The translations under genes and the position numbers were made by a program. Under the pieces are notes generated by a model. It did no database searches and had not been told where the DNA came from. It saw only the letters and a program-made list of their open reading frames with translations. A stretch of 64,000 nt of DNA from Lucinisca nassula (Eukaryota; Mollusca; Bivalvia; Lucinida; Lucinidae), in the NCBI GenBank assembly GCA_963580285.1, contig OY757011.1, positions 203,997,644 to 204,061,643 of the forward strand, read 5' to 3'. Of this stretch, positions 34,612 through 45,913 are shown piece after piece (position 1 is the first letter of the stretch; every line of letters starts with the position of its first letter).

Positions 34612-35104
34612 CTACAATAACACACCCGTGCGACACAGTGCATTTTTTCACATCTCCAAAATGACTGCTTTTCTTATAAAATTCCTTGATATTTTTTTCT
34701 AGGTTGGTAAATAGATATACATGGCTAAAGTTACACTGTTATATACTTTCTGACTTTAAATAATGTTTTGCTTATGTATACTGCAAACATAGGTTGTCGG
34801 TGCTCGTTAGAACCGCCCCAATGCGCCTCAATGAGGCGGTTCCAACGAGTACCCGCAACCTATGTTTTGGGGCATAAATAAGAAAAACTAGAGCTGTCAG
34901 TGAAACTGACTAGGGCCCCGGCAGCGCTATCAGAGGAGTAGGAAAATTTGTGGACGGACAGACAGACAGACGGATGGACAGAGTGATTACTATAGGGCAC
35001 CCACACTTTCAGTGCGGGGCCCTAATAATGTATACCCCCATAAGCCCCACGTTTTTTCTATATAAAGTGGGGTTAAGGTGGTGTTCATTTCACGGACTTA
35101 TTTA
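34612..35104. mobile_element. Family B MITE with nested insertion
   Basis: Left end CACACCCGTGCGACACAGTG, central palindrome at 34,785-34,875 (with a duplicated core), right end GTGTTCATTTCACGGAC. A ~145-bp unrelated segment with (GACA)n lies at 34,888-35,032 (AGAGCTGTCAGTGAAACTG ... CAGTGCGGGGCCCTAATA). Confidence 0.7.
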
Positions 35105-35385
35105 CGCTATGCTTACCCCTCCCATCCACGACACCAACGGGAAAGAGGCACCGACAAAAAACGACTTCACAGCAATCAAAACATCACGAGCAGAAAGACA
35201 AAAGGACAGTTTCTTACCCACACGAGGGTCAATCAGCTGTTAAATGAGGCGGTTCTAACGAGTACCCATAATCTGTATTTTGAGCAGAAATCAGAAAATT
35301 ATCACAATTTTTCATCTAGAAATTTTAGATTTTTCTGCGGTAAAGTTTAAAATATATTTGTATAGGCGTGTTTTCGTTATGAAAG
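35105..35385. repeat. R1-like segment followed by a family A right half
   Basis: Bases 35,105-35,240 are a diverged R1 centre. Bases 35,245-35,382 carry GAGGCGGTTCTAACGAGTAC, the half palindrome, and the family A end GTATAGGCGTGTTTTCGTTATG. Confidence 0.6.
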
Positions 35386-35394
35386 ATATTTAAA

Positions 35395-35640
35395 CTTCAT
35401 GACAATATCACCTTCACCAATTGTTAACGCCTGAGCTCGACGGAAACTTTGCTGACGTTCTCTACGTCGACGTCGTCTCTCCTCTCTAAGACGACGTTCT
35501 TCTTCAAGTCGGCGAGCCTCTGCTGTCCGTCGACGCTGCTCTTCATATCGCTCTTGTATACGACGCTGGCGTTCTCGAAGGTAACGTTCATACTCTAGCC
35601 TCCGTAAATATCTGACGTCGTAATACCTAGAATCCACCTG
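35395..35640 (-). CDS. Candidate host exon, Arg/Glu-rich coiled coil
   Basis: An open minus-strand frame of about 80 codons encodes a highly charged helix with runs such as RRLEEERRLREERRRRRR, unlike the surrounding AT-rich repeats in GC content and codon use. It may be entered through an AG at CAAAACGTCAG and left through GTGAAG or GTGATA, but borders are uncertain. It sits downstream, in minus orientation, of other candidate exons at 37.9, 38.9 and 42.0 kb and may be the cytoplasmic or coiled-coil end of the same gene. The reading phase predicted for the 37.9-kb exon does not join it directly, so an exon may be missing or the borders are wrong. Family not recognised. Confidence 0.5.
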
Positions 35641-36900
35641 ACGTTTTGCTATCAATAATGAGTTAGAAATTAGTGAGCTTTAGCCACATCATACTGTTAG
35701 AGACAAACATCAAAACACACACTCACAGAGGTTACTGCATCTCTTTTTTCTCAGACGAGGCCACGCTAGACGGCAACACTTTGGTGTAAAAGGAATTGGA
35801 ATGTTTCCTTAAAGAGTGTCCTCCATTAGAAAAAAATAAAGTTACCATGCTTGTTCAATGTGCACTGACTATAAACTACAAGAGTTAAAAAAATATGTCT
35901 TTGAAATCAATTGTAGTGATAGTAAAACGTCACCCCGTACTCCATCATGGTGCAGTTTGTTTCCTCAGGGATCATTGGTTGTTATATTTACTTTAATTTG
36001 AAAACTGGCTGCAAGGATAATAAACTTTGAGATTGAAACAAATTAGCAGAGAAATTGACATTCTCTGTTGATATGGTCAGGAAAATCGCCTCATTAGTTT
36101 GTTTTTAATCTTTATGAGCATTACAAATTACATACTCAGCTGAGCTGAGCATGAAGAAGTGTATTAACCTCGACCCCAGTACCGTTCATGCGCATGTTAA
36201 AAGCTGCACGCTGGCTGAACCAACTACACTATTGCCACATAAGAATAGTCTTAATAACACCGACAAAGCTATTTTCTGTCTGTGTTTTTTTCAGCAGCAA
36301 CCTACATAGCTTTAACCATTTATGCTAAATATTCCAGGAGATGATTAGTATAAGCGTTTCGCTTGTTTTCAAATCCTGTCATTGTAAATTGTACATGTAC
36401 TGTTCGAATTGACTTGTCGAAATGAAATGAATAAATATTGTTTAAACCAAATATTCCTGGCGGGCATTCCAGACAACATAAGACACAGGGTATGACTATC
36501 CAGAATTCCTTTCAAAGCACTGGAAAGTGCAGCAAGCATTCAGATGCTTTAGCAATCAACGAGTGTGAGATTAGTGGGTACACTTGTGGATAACTGTGTT
36601 AAAAACTGTCCTAAAGTGGAGCCAAGTGCCGATTTCACTGTCATATATTTGTTTTACGGGGATATGTCTGTGCAAACGCAAATATCTGTCTCCCCCCCCC
36701 CCCCCCTCCCCTCAGTACCAGTTTTTAAAACAGTTGTCCACATTTCATTGCAATTATTTACTTGTTTTGTTAAAAGAATGCCCCAAACCGACAAGGCGTG
36801 GTAGGATGCGTAAAACCAAATGCAAGCCAATGAAAAACGAGTAGTGTAGATTATATTTTATTGTCCTTTGGGATCATTGATTCCATTGTGGAATTTTGAA
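35641..36900. other. No gene; retrozyme-related sequence
   Basis: GTAAAACGTCACCCCGTACT and CATGGTGCAGTTTG at 35,925-35,960 match the start of the retrozyme unit at 806. Bases 36,841-36,900 match its middle. The intervening sequence is unrecognised, with a C-rich run at 36,693-36,710. Confidence 0.5.
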
Positions 36901-36909
36901 AATAGCTGA

Positions 36910-36955
36910 GGGTCACTGATGAGGCCTAATTGGCCGAAACTAGCTAGTCTGGCCC
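36910..36955 (+). ncRNA. Type I hammerhead ribozyme, intact, GUC site
   Basis: CTGATGA at 36,916-36,922; stem II GGCC/GGCC with a 5-nt loop (36,923-36,935); GAAA at 36,936-36,939; short helix III (A-U, C-G, U-A) and cleavage triplet GTC at 36,947-36,949. Helix I pairs GGGTCA (36,910-36,915) with TGGCCC (36,950-36,955), six pairs with one wobble. Every invariant core position is kept, and GUC is the most common natural cleavage triplet. It is the best ribozyme in the window. Confidence 0.8.
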
Positions 36956-37288
36956 AAAAAACATGTACACTCTATATTATTCACTTCTGTGGTGTATTCC
37001 TTGCTTCCAAAGGATAACCCTTTTATAGAACATATTTACATGATGACGTCGGCTTTCCGACAGTAAATCTATAGAATGATTATACTGTCCCAAATTTATG
37101 ACGTTATCCAAAATGGTGTCAGGTTACATTCTCAACTGCAACAAAATAACATTAGCTCTCAAGACGTCAATCACAATAACCGTCGTCTACTTTGTTGTCT
37201 AGCGGATTGTTACAAACAACGTGTAACCTTATCAGACTGCTCATAGGGGTGGCTTGCCGGTATTCAAAAATATTTCTTAAGATGAAGC
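36956..37288. other. No gene seen
   Basis: Unrecognised sequence. Confidence 0.4.
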
Positions 37289-37440
37289 TACCCAGCAGGC
37301 ACACGTCGCTAGGGCAACGTCAAATCAACGTAGGTGCAACGTCATGACGTTGCACCGACGTAGATGTGACGTTGCATAAACGTCATGACATTGTAACGAC
37401 GTTGATGTGACGTCATAATTATGTCATGTGTCTGCAGGGA
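37289..37440. mobile_element. Small palindromic MITE
   Basis: ACCCAGCAGGCACACG at the left and CATGTGTCTGCAGGGA at the right, with an internal series of AACGTCATGACGTTGCA-type inverted ACGT motifs. Confidence 0.65.
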
Positions 37441-37864
37441 GACGACATTACCAGACGACTTTTCCAGATGCATTCGTTCTTGGCATCTCAAGGACTAACA
37501 CGAATAAACCAGTCAAATCACATACAATATTAGAAACACTATGATAAAACCTCCGGACACCGAAACAAAATTGCTGTATACAGGAGACCGCTGTTTGGTC
37601 ACGGCAAGCCCAGATCAGAACGTGGCGTCAGATGAAGACCTTCACGGTGTCTGAGAAAAAGCTTAAGCCATTTTCAAAATAAAGTTCAATAACGAAATCA
37701 GCCTGGCGCCCGTAAATTTTGAAATGAACTCCTGTTAAAGATAAGGCGGGAGATTCTATGCCGTGTAAAAAGGGTTAGGCATTAGATACAAACTAAAAAC
37801 GGTTTTAATTTCACGTTAAATCATTTTGAGTGCCAAATTATTTGTAATACCACAAATGTCTTAC
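37441..37864. other. No gene; diverged piggyBac-MITE-like patch
   Basis: GGCAAGCCCAGATCAGAACG near 37,602 and CAGCCTGGCGCCCG near 37,700 resemble text at 44,790-44,900. Confidence 0.4.
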
Positions 37865-38041
37865 TTCTGCTATTGTCGTTCAATGTCTTGTTGGTTACTA
37901 ACAAAGTTACATCTTTCTCTGGACTCTCTACTACAGTGACTGGTGTATCTACCAGCTCGGCCTGTCCTCGGCGGCCGTTCTGTTTCTGTCTACGCCTCTC
38001 TAATTTCATAACACGTCTAATATCTCGAGATTCTTGCCTCC
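37865..38041 (-). CDS. Candidate host exon, basic/acidic low complexity
   Basis: On the minus strand the segment follows a TATTTTTCAG acceptor and stops at a GAA|GTAAGA donor, giving 177 bases. It encodes about 58 residues beginning GRQESRDIRRVMKLERRRQ and continuing through VDTPVTVVESPEKDVT. No domain is recognised. The charged N-terminal half resembles the coiled-coil exon at 35.4 kb. Splice signals at both ends and codon use above the background support an exon; direct joining to the 38.9-kb exon is out of phase, so an exon may be missing between them. Confidence 0.5.
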
Positions 38042-38519
38042 CTGAAAAATAGCAACAACTATACAAACCAAATTTTAAGTTAGTAAAGAAGCAACATTGG
38101 CCATTTCCGATTTCCTGCCGTCCAACGACGCATGAGTTACCTAGATCGCTAGTTACCATGGACCCGGTGCCGCTCATGTAGTCTTTGCTAAGAATTGAAA
38201 TTAGTTCATGTTTCAATAAACACCTAAACACCAGAGTACAGGTGTTCAAAATTAATTATGTCGTGGTTAGTTAACATACCGTTAAAACTTTGTTCATGCA
38301 TTACGGTAAATAAGCTAATATGTTGCTGACAAAAATTGAGTAGCTTTTGCCTTCTGCAAATGCAAAAGCTATTCCCATTTTTTTTTTCAGCAAAACTAAC
38401 AGAATAGTCAATATTGTACTTGCCAGAACAATTTAGCAATATGGAGAAAAAATATTGTTTGAATTCACGTTCTATTCTGTCAGAAAATGACCAAAAGCTT
38501 AATGTTCAGGACCAGTTTT
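38042..38519. other. Presumed intron; no gene
   Basis: AT-rich, no recognised repeat. Confidence 0.4.
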
Positions 38520-38795
38520 TCCCAACACATCACAATAACACACCTGCGGCATAGTGCATTTTTTCACATCTCCAAAATGGCTACTTTTCTGATAGTTTTC
38601 TTATTTTTACTTAAAACATAGGTTGCGGGTGCTCGATAGAACGCCTCGTTGAGGCGGTTCTAACGAGCACCCGCAACCTATGTCTTGTAGCAGTCTTAAG
38701 AAAAATAATGAATGCCCCCGTAAACACCCGTTTTCCCTGTATAAAGTGGCGTTTAAGGGGGTGTTCATTTCACGGACGTGTACATGTGATGACAC
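38520..38795. mobile_element. Family B MITE in presumed intron
   Basis: ACACACCTGCGGCATAGTGC, central palindrome at 38,617-38,690 (CATAGGTTGCGGGTGCTCG ... complement) and right end GTGTTCATTTCACGGACG. Confidence 0.75.
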
Positions 38796-38859
38796 TCACA
38801 CACAATTGACACACCAGTGCTGTCATTATGTATCAGCAATTACCTGGAAAAGGTACTAC

Positions 38860-39007
38860 CCTGTTATTTGTAGTATATATAATGCTGGAGCTACTATTCC
38901 CCGACTGTGAAGACTGCCTCACATAGCTATCCGGATTTCGCCTGTGCTCACCAAAGGAGCTGGCCCTATTGTCATCCACGTGACGGTGTCTTTCTCGGCT
39001 GGACGTT
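38860..39007 (-). CDS. Candidate host exon, Ser/Arg-rich
   Basis: The acceptor ATATTTTCAG precedes 39,007 and the donor AGG|GTAGTA follows 38,860 (148 bases). It encodes about 49 residues, starting SSRERHRHVDD and ending in a Ser-rich NSSSS stretch. The phase at its 5' border (one leftover base) fits the end of the exon at 41,996-42,113 (two leftover bases). No known domain; probably a disordered linker. Confidence 0.5.
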
Positions 39008-39109
39008 CTGAAAATATATTGAGTTATCTCATGACAATAGGTATATTCTTTAATGCTCTTATTTTTCCAATCCGCAGGGATTGCATTTTCAAGAGGATAA
39101 GGGTCATGT

Positions 39110-39680
39110 AAAATCGATTTAATTCCCCTTACTGACCGCTCCAAGGCGACTCGTCTGTCGCCGTTTATTTTATCATCACGAAAACACGCCTATATAATTT
39201 TGACCCCCTTGAACCCCACTTTTATATAGTAAAACAGGGGTTTAAGGGGGTATACCTTATTTTTCTTATTTCTGCTCTGAAGTATAGAGCGTGGGTACTC
39301 GTTAGAACCGCCTCGATGAGGCGGTTCTAACGAGTGCCCACAATCTATATTTTAAGCAGAAATAAGAAAAAAAACAATTTTTCATAACAAAATTTTCATT
39401 TTTTTCGGCAATAAAGGTGGCAATGTATTTGTATAGGCGTGTTTGCGTAATGTAGTTTTTCTTTGCATGTATGTATTGCTTATATCTTTTTTATATTTTG
39501 GATAGCCGTTTGGCCATTTTGTGGGAAAGTAGCTATCATTTTGGCTTTTCGTTTGTGATGTTTTCGTTAGGGTTTAGTTATTTTATGTTCGTGTTTCTTA
39601 ATGTTTGGTGTCTCTTATGGGAGGTGTTGGTGTTTGGTAGCTGTATCGATTCCCGATCATTTCCTTCACTTCTAAAGGGC
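39110..39680. mobile_element. Family A MITE inserted in R1
   Basis: A complete family A copy (39,176-39,452; CATCACGAAAACACGCC ... GGCGTGTTTGCGTAATG) separates an R1 end fragment (39,110-39,175) from R1 centre text (39,455-39,680). Confidence 0.75.
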
Positions 39681-39894
39681 TCCTCGGAATCATGGCTGTT
39701 GCAGACTTTCAAAGGAGACCTTGAGGAAGCTTTATGCAACAGGCCACTCTTCGGGCTCCGCTAGTTGCTTGCGCATGCGTTTATGACGAAAATAAATGGC
39801 AGGCTTCTAACTGTTGGTTTTCTTTTGCTCCGGCATTCCAGTGGTTTCTTACTGTCGAATCCTCATCGTTGTCTCACCTCTGTGGTTGTTTGAT

Positions 39895-40312
39895 TTTTGT
39901 GTTCACGGAGATGTTGCACTGATGAGTTAGGAGGCCTTCATGCGGACTGAACAAATTATTTGTCTAAATCGCGACGGAAGTTAGGGCGAGGATTGTGGCC
40001 ACGTACAATCGGTTTAAGCCCCCCCCCCCCCCCCACCAGTGAAGTTCGTTTCCGCTGACCGTGCCATGGTGGTTCTTCTGTGGCGGTTTATATTTGTTAT
40101 GGTTTGTCTTTGGGTATTTGTGTCGCTTATTTTATTTTGGATAGCAAATTGGCCATTTTGTTGGAAAGTAAATGTCCGTTTGGCTTTCCGCTGTTGATGT
40201 TTCCATTGGGGTCTGTTGTTTTGTGTTTGTGTTTCGTTCCCTTTGGTGTTTCTGATGGGAGCTGTGGATTAATTGTATCGATTCCTGATCATTGCCTCCA
40301 CTTCTATTGTCT
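39895..40312 (-). repeat. R1 copy, reverse orientation
   Basis: CGGAGATGTTGCACTGATGA through CATTGCCTCCACTTCTATTG, with a C-run of 16 at 40,019-40,034. Confidence 0.75.
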
Positions 40313-40341
40313 AAGATACAGTCAGTCCTCTATATCATGTA

Positions 40342-40687
40342 CAGTAGAACTTCGATGGCTCGAACACCGATGGCTCGTTAACCATGGATGAGTCGAACCT
40401 GTTCTTGAGCCCCTAGCGAAATCCTCTACATAAGAAACAGTGGGTGATAATTAAGGAGATTTTAGTCTTTTATCTTGCAAATGTATGCTGTGTGTACTCA
40501 TTAGAATCGCCTCGATGAGGCGATTCTAATGAGTACAAACAGCATACATATTCATTTTCGAACACCGAAAAGATGTGTAAAAGTATCTCGTTATGCCTCC
40601 TGACAGTAACCTCAGTGGCTCGAACTACCCCTGTCTCGAACAGATTTTCGAGGTCCCAAAAGTGTTCGAGCCATCGAAGTTCGACTG
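40342..40687. mobile_element. Family C MITE, pogo/Tigger-like ends, TA target
   Basis: Inverted ends CAGTAGAACTTCGATGGCTC and GAGCCATCGAAGTTCGACTG flanked by TA. The CAGT.GAAC start is typical of the pogo/Tigger branch. The central hairpin at 40,480-40,552 (TAGAATCGCC...) has the core also found in families A, B and D. Confidence 0.85.
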
Positions 40688-40913
40688 TATATCCCAACAT
40701 TCGAATATAACGACGACAAAACTTGTTATAATGACAATTCTGTAGGTCAAGGGAGGCGGATTAACAAAGATATTCAAAGATGGAAACTTATTTTGTGGAC
40801 ATGTCTGTAATACGTGTCCTTTCTGGATTCTTTGTAGCAGCAAAATCGTCCATAGCGGCAAAATACTGCCGTAACATAGATGGTCCTCTCTGTATATGAC
40901 TAAAAATGTAGTA

Positions 40914-41955
40914 ATTTCTTCATTTTGATTTTTTTATTTCATTATGCGTTGGCGTAGTCGAGGCGAAATGAAGTAAAAAAAATATTTCATTTCGCGTTGA
41001 AATGCACCATATCGACGCAAAATGAAGTAATGATGGAAGAACATAGCTGTCTACGAAAGGAGACCAAAGACTTAGGAAGCAATACAGGTAAATTCCAATA
41101 TAAAGACCACATTTGAGACAGTTCAAAAGTGGTCTTTAAGACCACATTTGAACAGTTCCAAAGATGGTCTTCCACAAGAGCACACTGAATGTCGCATAGC
41201 TCATTACATGAGCTCTTGGCATACGTCATAACGACTGGCTTCTTGAACTGCATACTTTTATATAAACTTCTCACCACATGTTTTCGACCTTCCTCGCTCC
41301 TTTTCTGTTGATATTGCACCGTCATTCTACTTATACAATCTCCAGATGCATGTTTTAGCCTTAAATATTTGGGTTACTTTTGTCTCTGTGATGTTTGAAA
41401 ACGTGTGCCGTCTCTCAAAGCAAAATGCATGTGCATTTTATTTTTCATTTAGAACCGACCTCATACTGTCGACGCATATTCGCCCCCGCCCATCGGGGCT
41501 TGAAGAAATAGATGGGCTGCACGTTGCTTCCACGCAGAGCTGATACCGACCGCACAGGAGTACTGGTTATCTGCTTAGAAGGTCTAAGCCTCCCAGCCTG
41601 CTGCAATTCGGCCCATCCATGCATATAAACCCTTTTGGGTTTAATTGGACGGCAGGGATTGAGATGTCATTTAATCTCAATGTCGGGTAAAAGTCCAACA
41701 AAATTGTAGGCAACGTCTCCAAAATGACCTAAATCGTGTTGACGGTGACGTTAAACCTCAAATCAAACAAACAAACTGTCGATGCATAATGAAGTAAAAT
41801 TAAGTATGCCACCTATCACCGCAAAATGAAATAATTCTTTCATTTTGCGCAAACCTCTTAGTATCGACGCATAATGAAGTAAAACTACATTTTATTTCAT
41901 TTTGCATCGACTATGCCAACGCATAATGAAGTAAAAATTTCAAAATGAAGAAATT
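40914..41955. mobile_element. TIR element with nested SINE
   Basis: Ends CTTCATTTTGATTTTTTTAT and the near complement of it at 41,905-41,950, about 47 bp long, ending TCGACTATGCCAACGC inward. The motif CGACGCATAATGAAGTAAAA is repeated inside in both orientations. A SINE fills 41,485-41,777. Confidence 0.7.
41485..41777 (+). mobile_element. SINE, plus orientation
   Basis: GCCCATCGGGGCTTGAAG through GTTGACGGTGACGTTAAACC and an AAAC-type tail. Same family as the minus copies at 14,347 and 15,737. Confidence 0.8.
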
Positions 41956-41995
41956 AAAGTGTGACGAACATATTCAATAATACATCTGACCATAC

Positions 41996-42113
41996 CTTCT
42001 TGATGTCCCTATCGAATCACGTGATCCAGCCTTATCTTTTACCTTCAGTTTCATGGCTGAGGCGCCAAAACTTGGTAGATGACGGCTACCAGAAAGCGAG
42101 GTTCCGAATCGTG
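41996..42113 (-). CDS. Candidate host exon
   Basis: An acceptor CTATTTCAG and a strong donor AAG|GTATGG bound 118 bases. Only one phase is open through the whole exon; it encodes about 38 residues including GSRHLPSFGASAMKLKVKD. Basic and Ser-rich, no known domain. Its end phase fits the exon at 38,860-39,007. Confidence 0.5.
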
Positions 42114-42144
42114 CTGAAATAGATAAGCTCAGTTTTAATGATTT

Positions 42145-42450
42145 AACATACCCGTCGCCCCCGCCAATCGGGGCTTGCAGAAATAGATTGCGCTGCATAG
42201 TGCTTCCGCACAGAGCTGAAACTGACGGAACAAGAGTACTGGTACACCGCTAAGAATATCTTAGCCTGTCCAGGCGAAGTGGTGCGGGTCAGAGCGTTCC
42301 TGCAGTAAAACCCTAGCGGTTTCTTTGGACGGTAAGTCTTGAGACGTCACTTCAGCTCAAAGTCGGGTAAAAAATCCTAAAAAATTCGATGCATCGTCTC
42401 CAAAATGACATTCATAGTGTTGAAAGGAACGTAACGCATCAACTGCTTAA
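42145..42450 (+). mobile_element. SINE, diverged
   Basis: CGCCAATCGGGGCTTGCAG, GACGTCACTTCAGCTC and GTTGAAAGGAACGTAACG follow the SINE order at 41,485. Confidence 0.65.
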
Positions 42451-42737
42451 ACATGTACCAAATGACGCCCCAACCACCACCCTGACGCATCCTGCAAGAC
42501 AACTGCCGCCCAAACGATTAAAAGGACCCATTGAATGACTGGCGCTGGTGCTTAGTCGATCAATATGCAAAGGGTTTCCGAAACCGTGAGCAATGCAAAC
42601 TTTCCAGACAATATAACTTCAATATCTCATACCGCGTGTGCTGTTGACACCAGAGTCGAAGGGAGGTCGTCAGTAATGGTTTTATTACCACTGGTATGTT
42701 CCGCAGACAGCAACAGGAAATATAGTCCTCAAAGCTT

Positions 42738-43020
42738 CATTACGAAAACACGCCTATACAAATACATCGTAACCTTAATCGCCGAAAAAATGAAAAATTA
42801 TAAAAGAAAAAAGTGTGATATGTTTCTTATTTCTGCTCAAAATATAGAATGTGGGTACTCGTTAGAACCGCCTTTTCGAGGCGGTTCTAACGAATACCCG
42901 CAATCTTTATTTTAGAGCAGAAATAAGAAAAATAAGGTTTACCCCTGTAAACCCCAGTTTTATTATATAAAAGTGGGGTTCAAGGGGGTCAAAATTATAT
43001 AGGCGTGTTTTTCGTGATGT
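42738..43020. mobile_element. Family A MITE, complete
   Basis: ATTACGAAAACACGCCTATA ... TATAGGCGTGTTTTTCGTGAT with a near-perfect ~110-bp central palindrome (42,825-42,935). Confidence 0.85.
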
Positions 43021-43189
43021 AGACATGCAACAAGTTGTAGCGCACATGTGCTTAGCAAGATTATGTGGTATTGCAAGAATCGGAGTTAACTAGTTTTATC
43101 CCGGACAATAACACGTAATGCACAATAAAACTATCAAAGATACCAAGAGAAAAAACAAACACGAGATTACATATCAATAGCATCTATTA

Positions 43190-43642
43190 CAGGGGGGAAC
43201 AACCTACGTCAGACCAGTGACGTCATAACCATTCATAGGTTTGCCGGTGTTTACTACACAAAAGGCAATTCTCACAACAAGTAGGCGCAGTCGGTGCATT
43301 AGGACATAAAAGAATCAAACATACTGAAATCTGTCTCAGAAATGTTGCCTTTTCTTTAAATAATTCGACACAAGCTGATTTGGCAGTGATGTCGGAACTA
43401 CCATTGTTTACAGCGCCGAATTAAATCTTGTGGCAAAGCTATCGAAGCCTTTTTAATGTTTCTAGGTGGAATTAGCTTACTGGTTGGATGCAAATATTGT
43501 TCGTTACCAGCTGAAATATGTTTTCTGAAGACTCGTAATGTACATATCTAGTTTGAAGCATTTTATTTACCCTATTTACACCAAAATGGCCGCTCCTGAA
43601 ATGGGTACGACATCTCTGCTATGACGTAGGTTGTCACCCCTG
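43190..43642. mobile_element. MITE with CAGGGG ends and TA target
   Basis: CAGGGGGGAACAACCTACGT at the left and ACGTAGGTTGTCACCCCTG at the right, both next to TA. The 450-bp interior has no recognised frame. Confidence 0.75.
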
Positions 43643-43729
43643 TATTATGGGGTTGAGACCGAGATATGGAACCCTCAGGCAAATTTTCAATTTAAGTCTC
43701 ATGTAATGTTGATTCGTACCTGATGCTCT

Positions 43730-44235
43730 GTCTCTGGTCGATCCCATCGGAGTCTAACTGTTGATTTTCTTTTGCTCCATCATTTCAGTTATTTCTTGCT
43801 GTCGGGTCCTCATCGTTGTTTCACCTCTGTGGTTGTTTGAGTTTTATGTTCTCGGAGATGTTGCACTGATAAGTAAGAAATCCTTCATGCGGACTAAACA
43901 CATGATTGGTCTAAACCACGACGGAACCAGGGACGAGGATGGTGGCCACGTAAAAACGATTTAAGCCCCTGCCCCAGTAATACCAGTATAAGAAACTTTT
44001 TACTGACTTTTTTCAAGGCGGTTCTTCTATTGTGGTTTATTATTGTTATAGTTAGCCTGTTTGTATGTGATGCTAATACTTATTTTTTATTTTGGATAGC
44101 CGTTTGGTCATTATGTGGGAAAGTAACCGTCCTTTTGGCTTTCCGCTCGTGACGTTTCACTATGGTTGTGCCTTGTGTGGGAGATGCAAGGTAATTGTGT
44201 CAATTGTGTCACTGCCTATACTTCTATTTTGAAAG
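43730..44235 (-). repeat. R1 copy, reverse orientation
   Basis: TCTGTCTCTGGTCG, CGGAGATGTTGCACTGATAA and AAAACGATTTAAGCCCC follow R1 in reverse. Confidence 0.65.
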
Positions 44236-44372
44236 TTAACCCATTGTATATTAGTGGACATATTTTATTTTCGTTTTTATTCTATTTTTGACGGAAAATT
44301 CTGTTAGTAAATAGTGCACCGTGTTTGCCAAGATACCCCTTTGTGGCTTTCCCGCATGCAAAGGGTTAACAT
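44236..44372 (+). mobile_element. piggyBac-type MITE, internally deleted
   Basis: TTAACCCATTGTATATTAG to CATGCAAAGGGTTAA; lacks the GATCAGACGCCG hairpin of the complete copy at 45,914. Confidence 0.75.
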
Positions 44373-44519
44373 ATGTGAACTAGAAGTATTGTACTATCTA
44401 AGGTGCTTATCAAAGAGCGTGAATGCGCAAGCTTATCTACACATATGTTGCTCACATATTTCAAAAGCAAGTTTTAGATGGATTGCCAATCCACCCAAAG
44501 TAACTAATTACTGAAGCTC

Positions 44520-44625
44520 TTTAGTGTTGCTTCGTGTTTGTGTTTGTTTACTTTTGGTGTCTCTGATGGGAGCTGTGGATTAATTGTATCGATTCCTGAT
44601 CATTGCCTCTACTTCTATTTTGATG
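44520..44625 (-). repeat. R1 fragment
   Basis: TTTTGGTGTCTCTGATGGGA to CATTGCCTCTACTTCTATTT. Confidence 0.65.
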
Positions 44626-45030
44626 TCAACGTGACTATCACTGATTTATAGGAAATACAGGTAACTGTTATTGATAAACAATAGCCGTGCTATTTTTATC
44701 ATTGTGATGTCAGAATGTTGCGTAAGAGGATTATCTATAGTGTCTGGATGGAAATCGTGTGGTGCTTGGTAAATAGTGTAGACCCTAATCAGAGACCGTA
44801 CAACGCGGCTTCTGATCGGAATCTACACGATTCGCTTAAAATAATGGAATTTAAGGATTATTCGAAGTGGTCTAAGGCCCCAGTTCAGTAGCCTGGCGCC
44901 CAGGAGAAACCCCTTATGTTTTTATTGCACCGGTGTCTGAGGTGAGATTGAAGCATCGGCCCCGATGTATCACCCCATCCGTGACCCATATGTATCATGA
45001 CGTGGCCCATATGTAGCATGAACAGCACAC
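44626..45030. other. No gene; piggyBac-MITE-like patch
   Basis: TAGACCCTAATCAGAGACCG and CTTCTGATCGGAATCTACAC form a diverged inverted pair similar to the centre of the piggyBac MITEs. Confidence 0.4.
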
Positions 45031-45126
45031 CTACCCGAGCAAAGATAGTCTACACATGTGGTGCCGAGTGGGCAAGCATCACACCTCTTCTGTGGAATAA
45101 ATACTTCATTCCCTACTATATTTACC
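45031..45126 (-). CDS. Candidate host exon, cysteine-rich
   Basis: Between the acceptor TTTATTTTCAG and the donor TAG|GTGTGC lie 96 bases encoding VNIVGNEVFIPQ then a compact Cys cluster RCDACPLGTTCVDYLCSG. Four to five closely spaced cysteines suggest a secreted disulfide-rich or EGF-like fragment, which is an inference only. It lies upstream, in minus orientation, of the exon at 41,996 but the phases do not join directly, so it may belong to the same gene with exons between or to another gene. Confidence 0.45.
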
Positions 45127-45912
45127 CTGAAAATAAACATGAGTTGAATCTATAACAAACTAGGCATACCTATGGTAATCCTTATATGCCTCAAAACACT
45201 GAGGTTATAAAACGTTTTTTCATGATCAACTCATTTCAGCATGAAGTTTGAAATGCTCATAATAATTAAAATACAAACAAATTATAAAACAATTCCTTTG
45301 CTCAGATCTGCAAAGATTGTTGTTTGTCCTGCTTATAAATTTTAAAATGCCAAACTTTATGGGCAGGGAAAACTCATGTTCAAGTGAGTTGAGCATGAAA
45401 AGAGATTTATAAACCCTAACAAAGAGGACACAGAATGCGGTGTTCTCAATATTTGGTCATTTAAAACATGAGGACCAAGAGGTCAGAGGTCTTGGTCGCT
45501 CCCCTGAGTACTGAGCACTATTGGAACAGTTTGTTCCCCCAAATGATTGAACTTGACCTTTGTTTTTTTTATTAAAATGAACCAGCGCACGATAAAATCT
45601 ACAATAAGACAAGAGCGACCAGTAATGATTCAGAAAACCTGCTTCTAAATCCAGCACGGTTATAGCTTTCGCTTGTCTTTGGATAGCCCGAAGACTGCTG
45701 AAAGCTTGAGCGTTATGCAAAGGCTCTGATTAGACTACGCGTATGCAGATCAAGCAAGTTTAACCGTGATGTGACTACCAATGGCATCTTCAATGATGGT
45801 TTCAAGATATGGGAGCTAATTCGCTAGAGCTTCACGTAATTTGACATATACCATCAGGAACGATTAGTAGAACATTGCTCCTATTATCATTCAAGGAGTT
45901 GGACCTACTCGC
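45127..45912. other. No gene seen
   Basis: Unrecognised AT-rich sequence. The 87-codon minus frame at 45,457-45,720 has no domain or splice support. Confidence 0.4.
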
Positions 45913-45913
45913 A

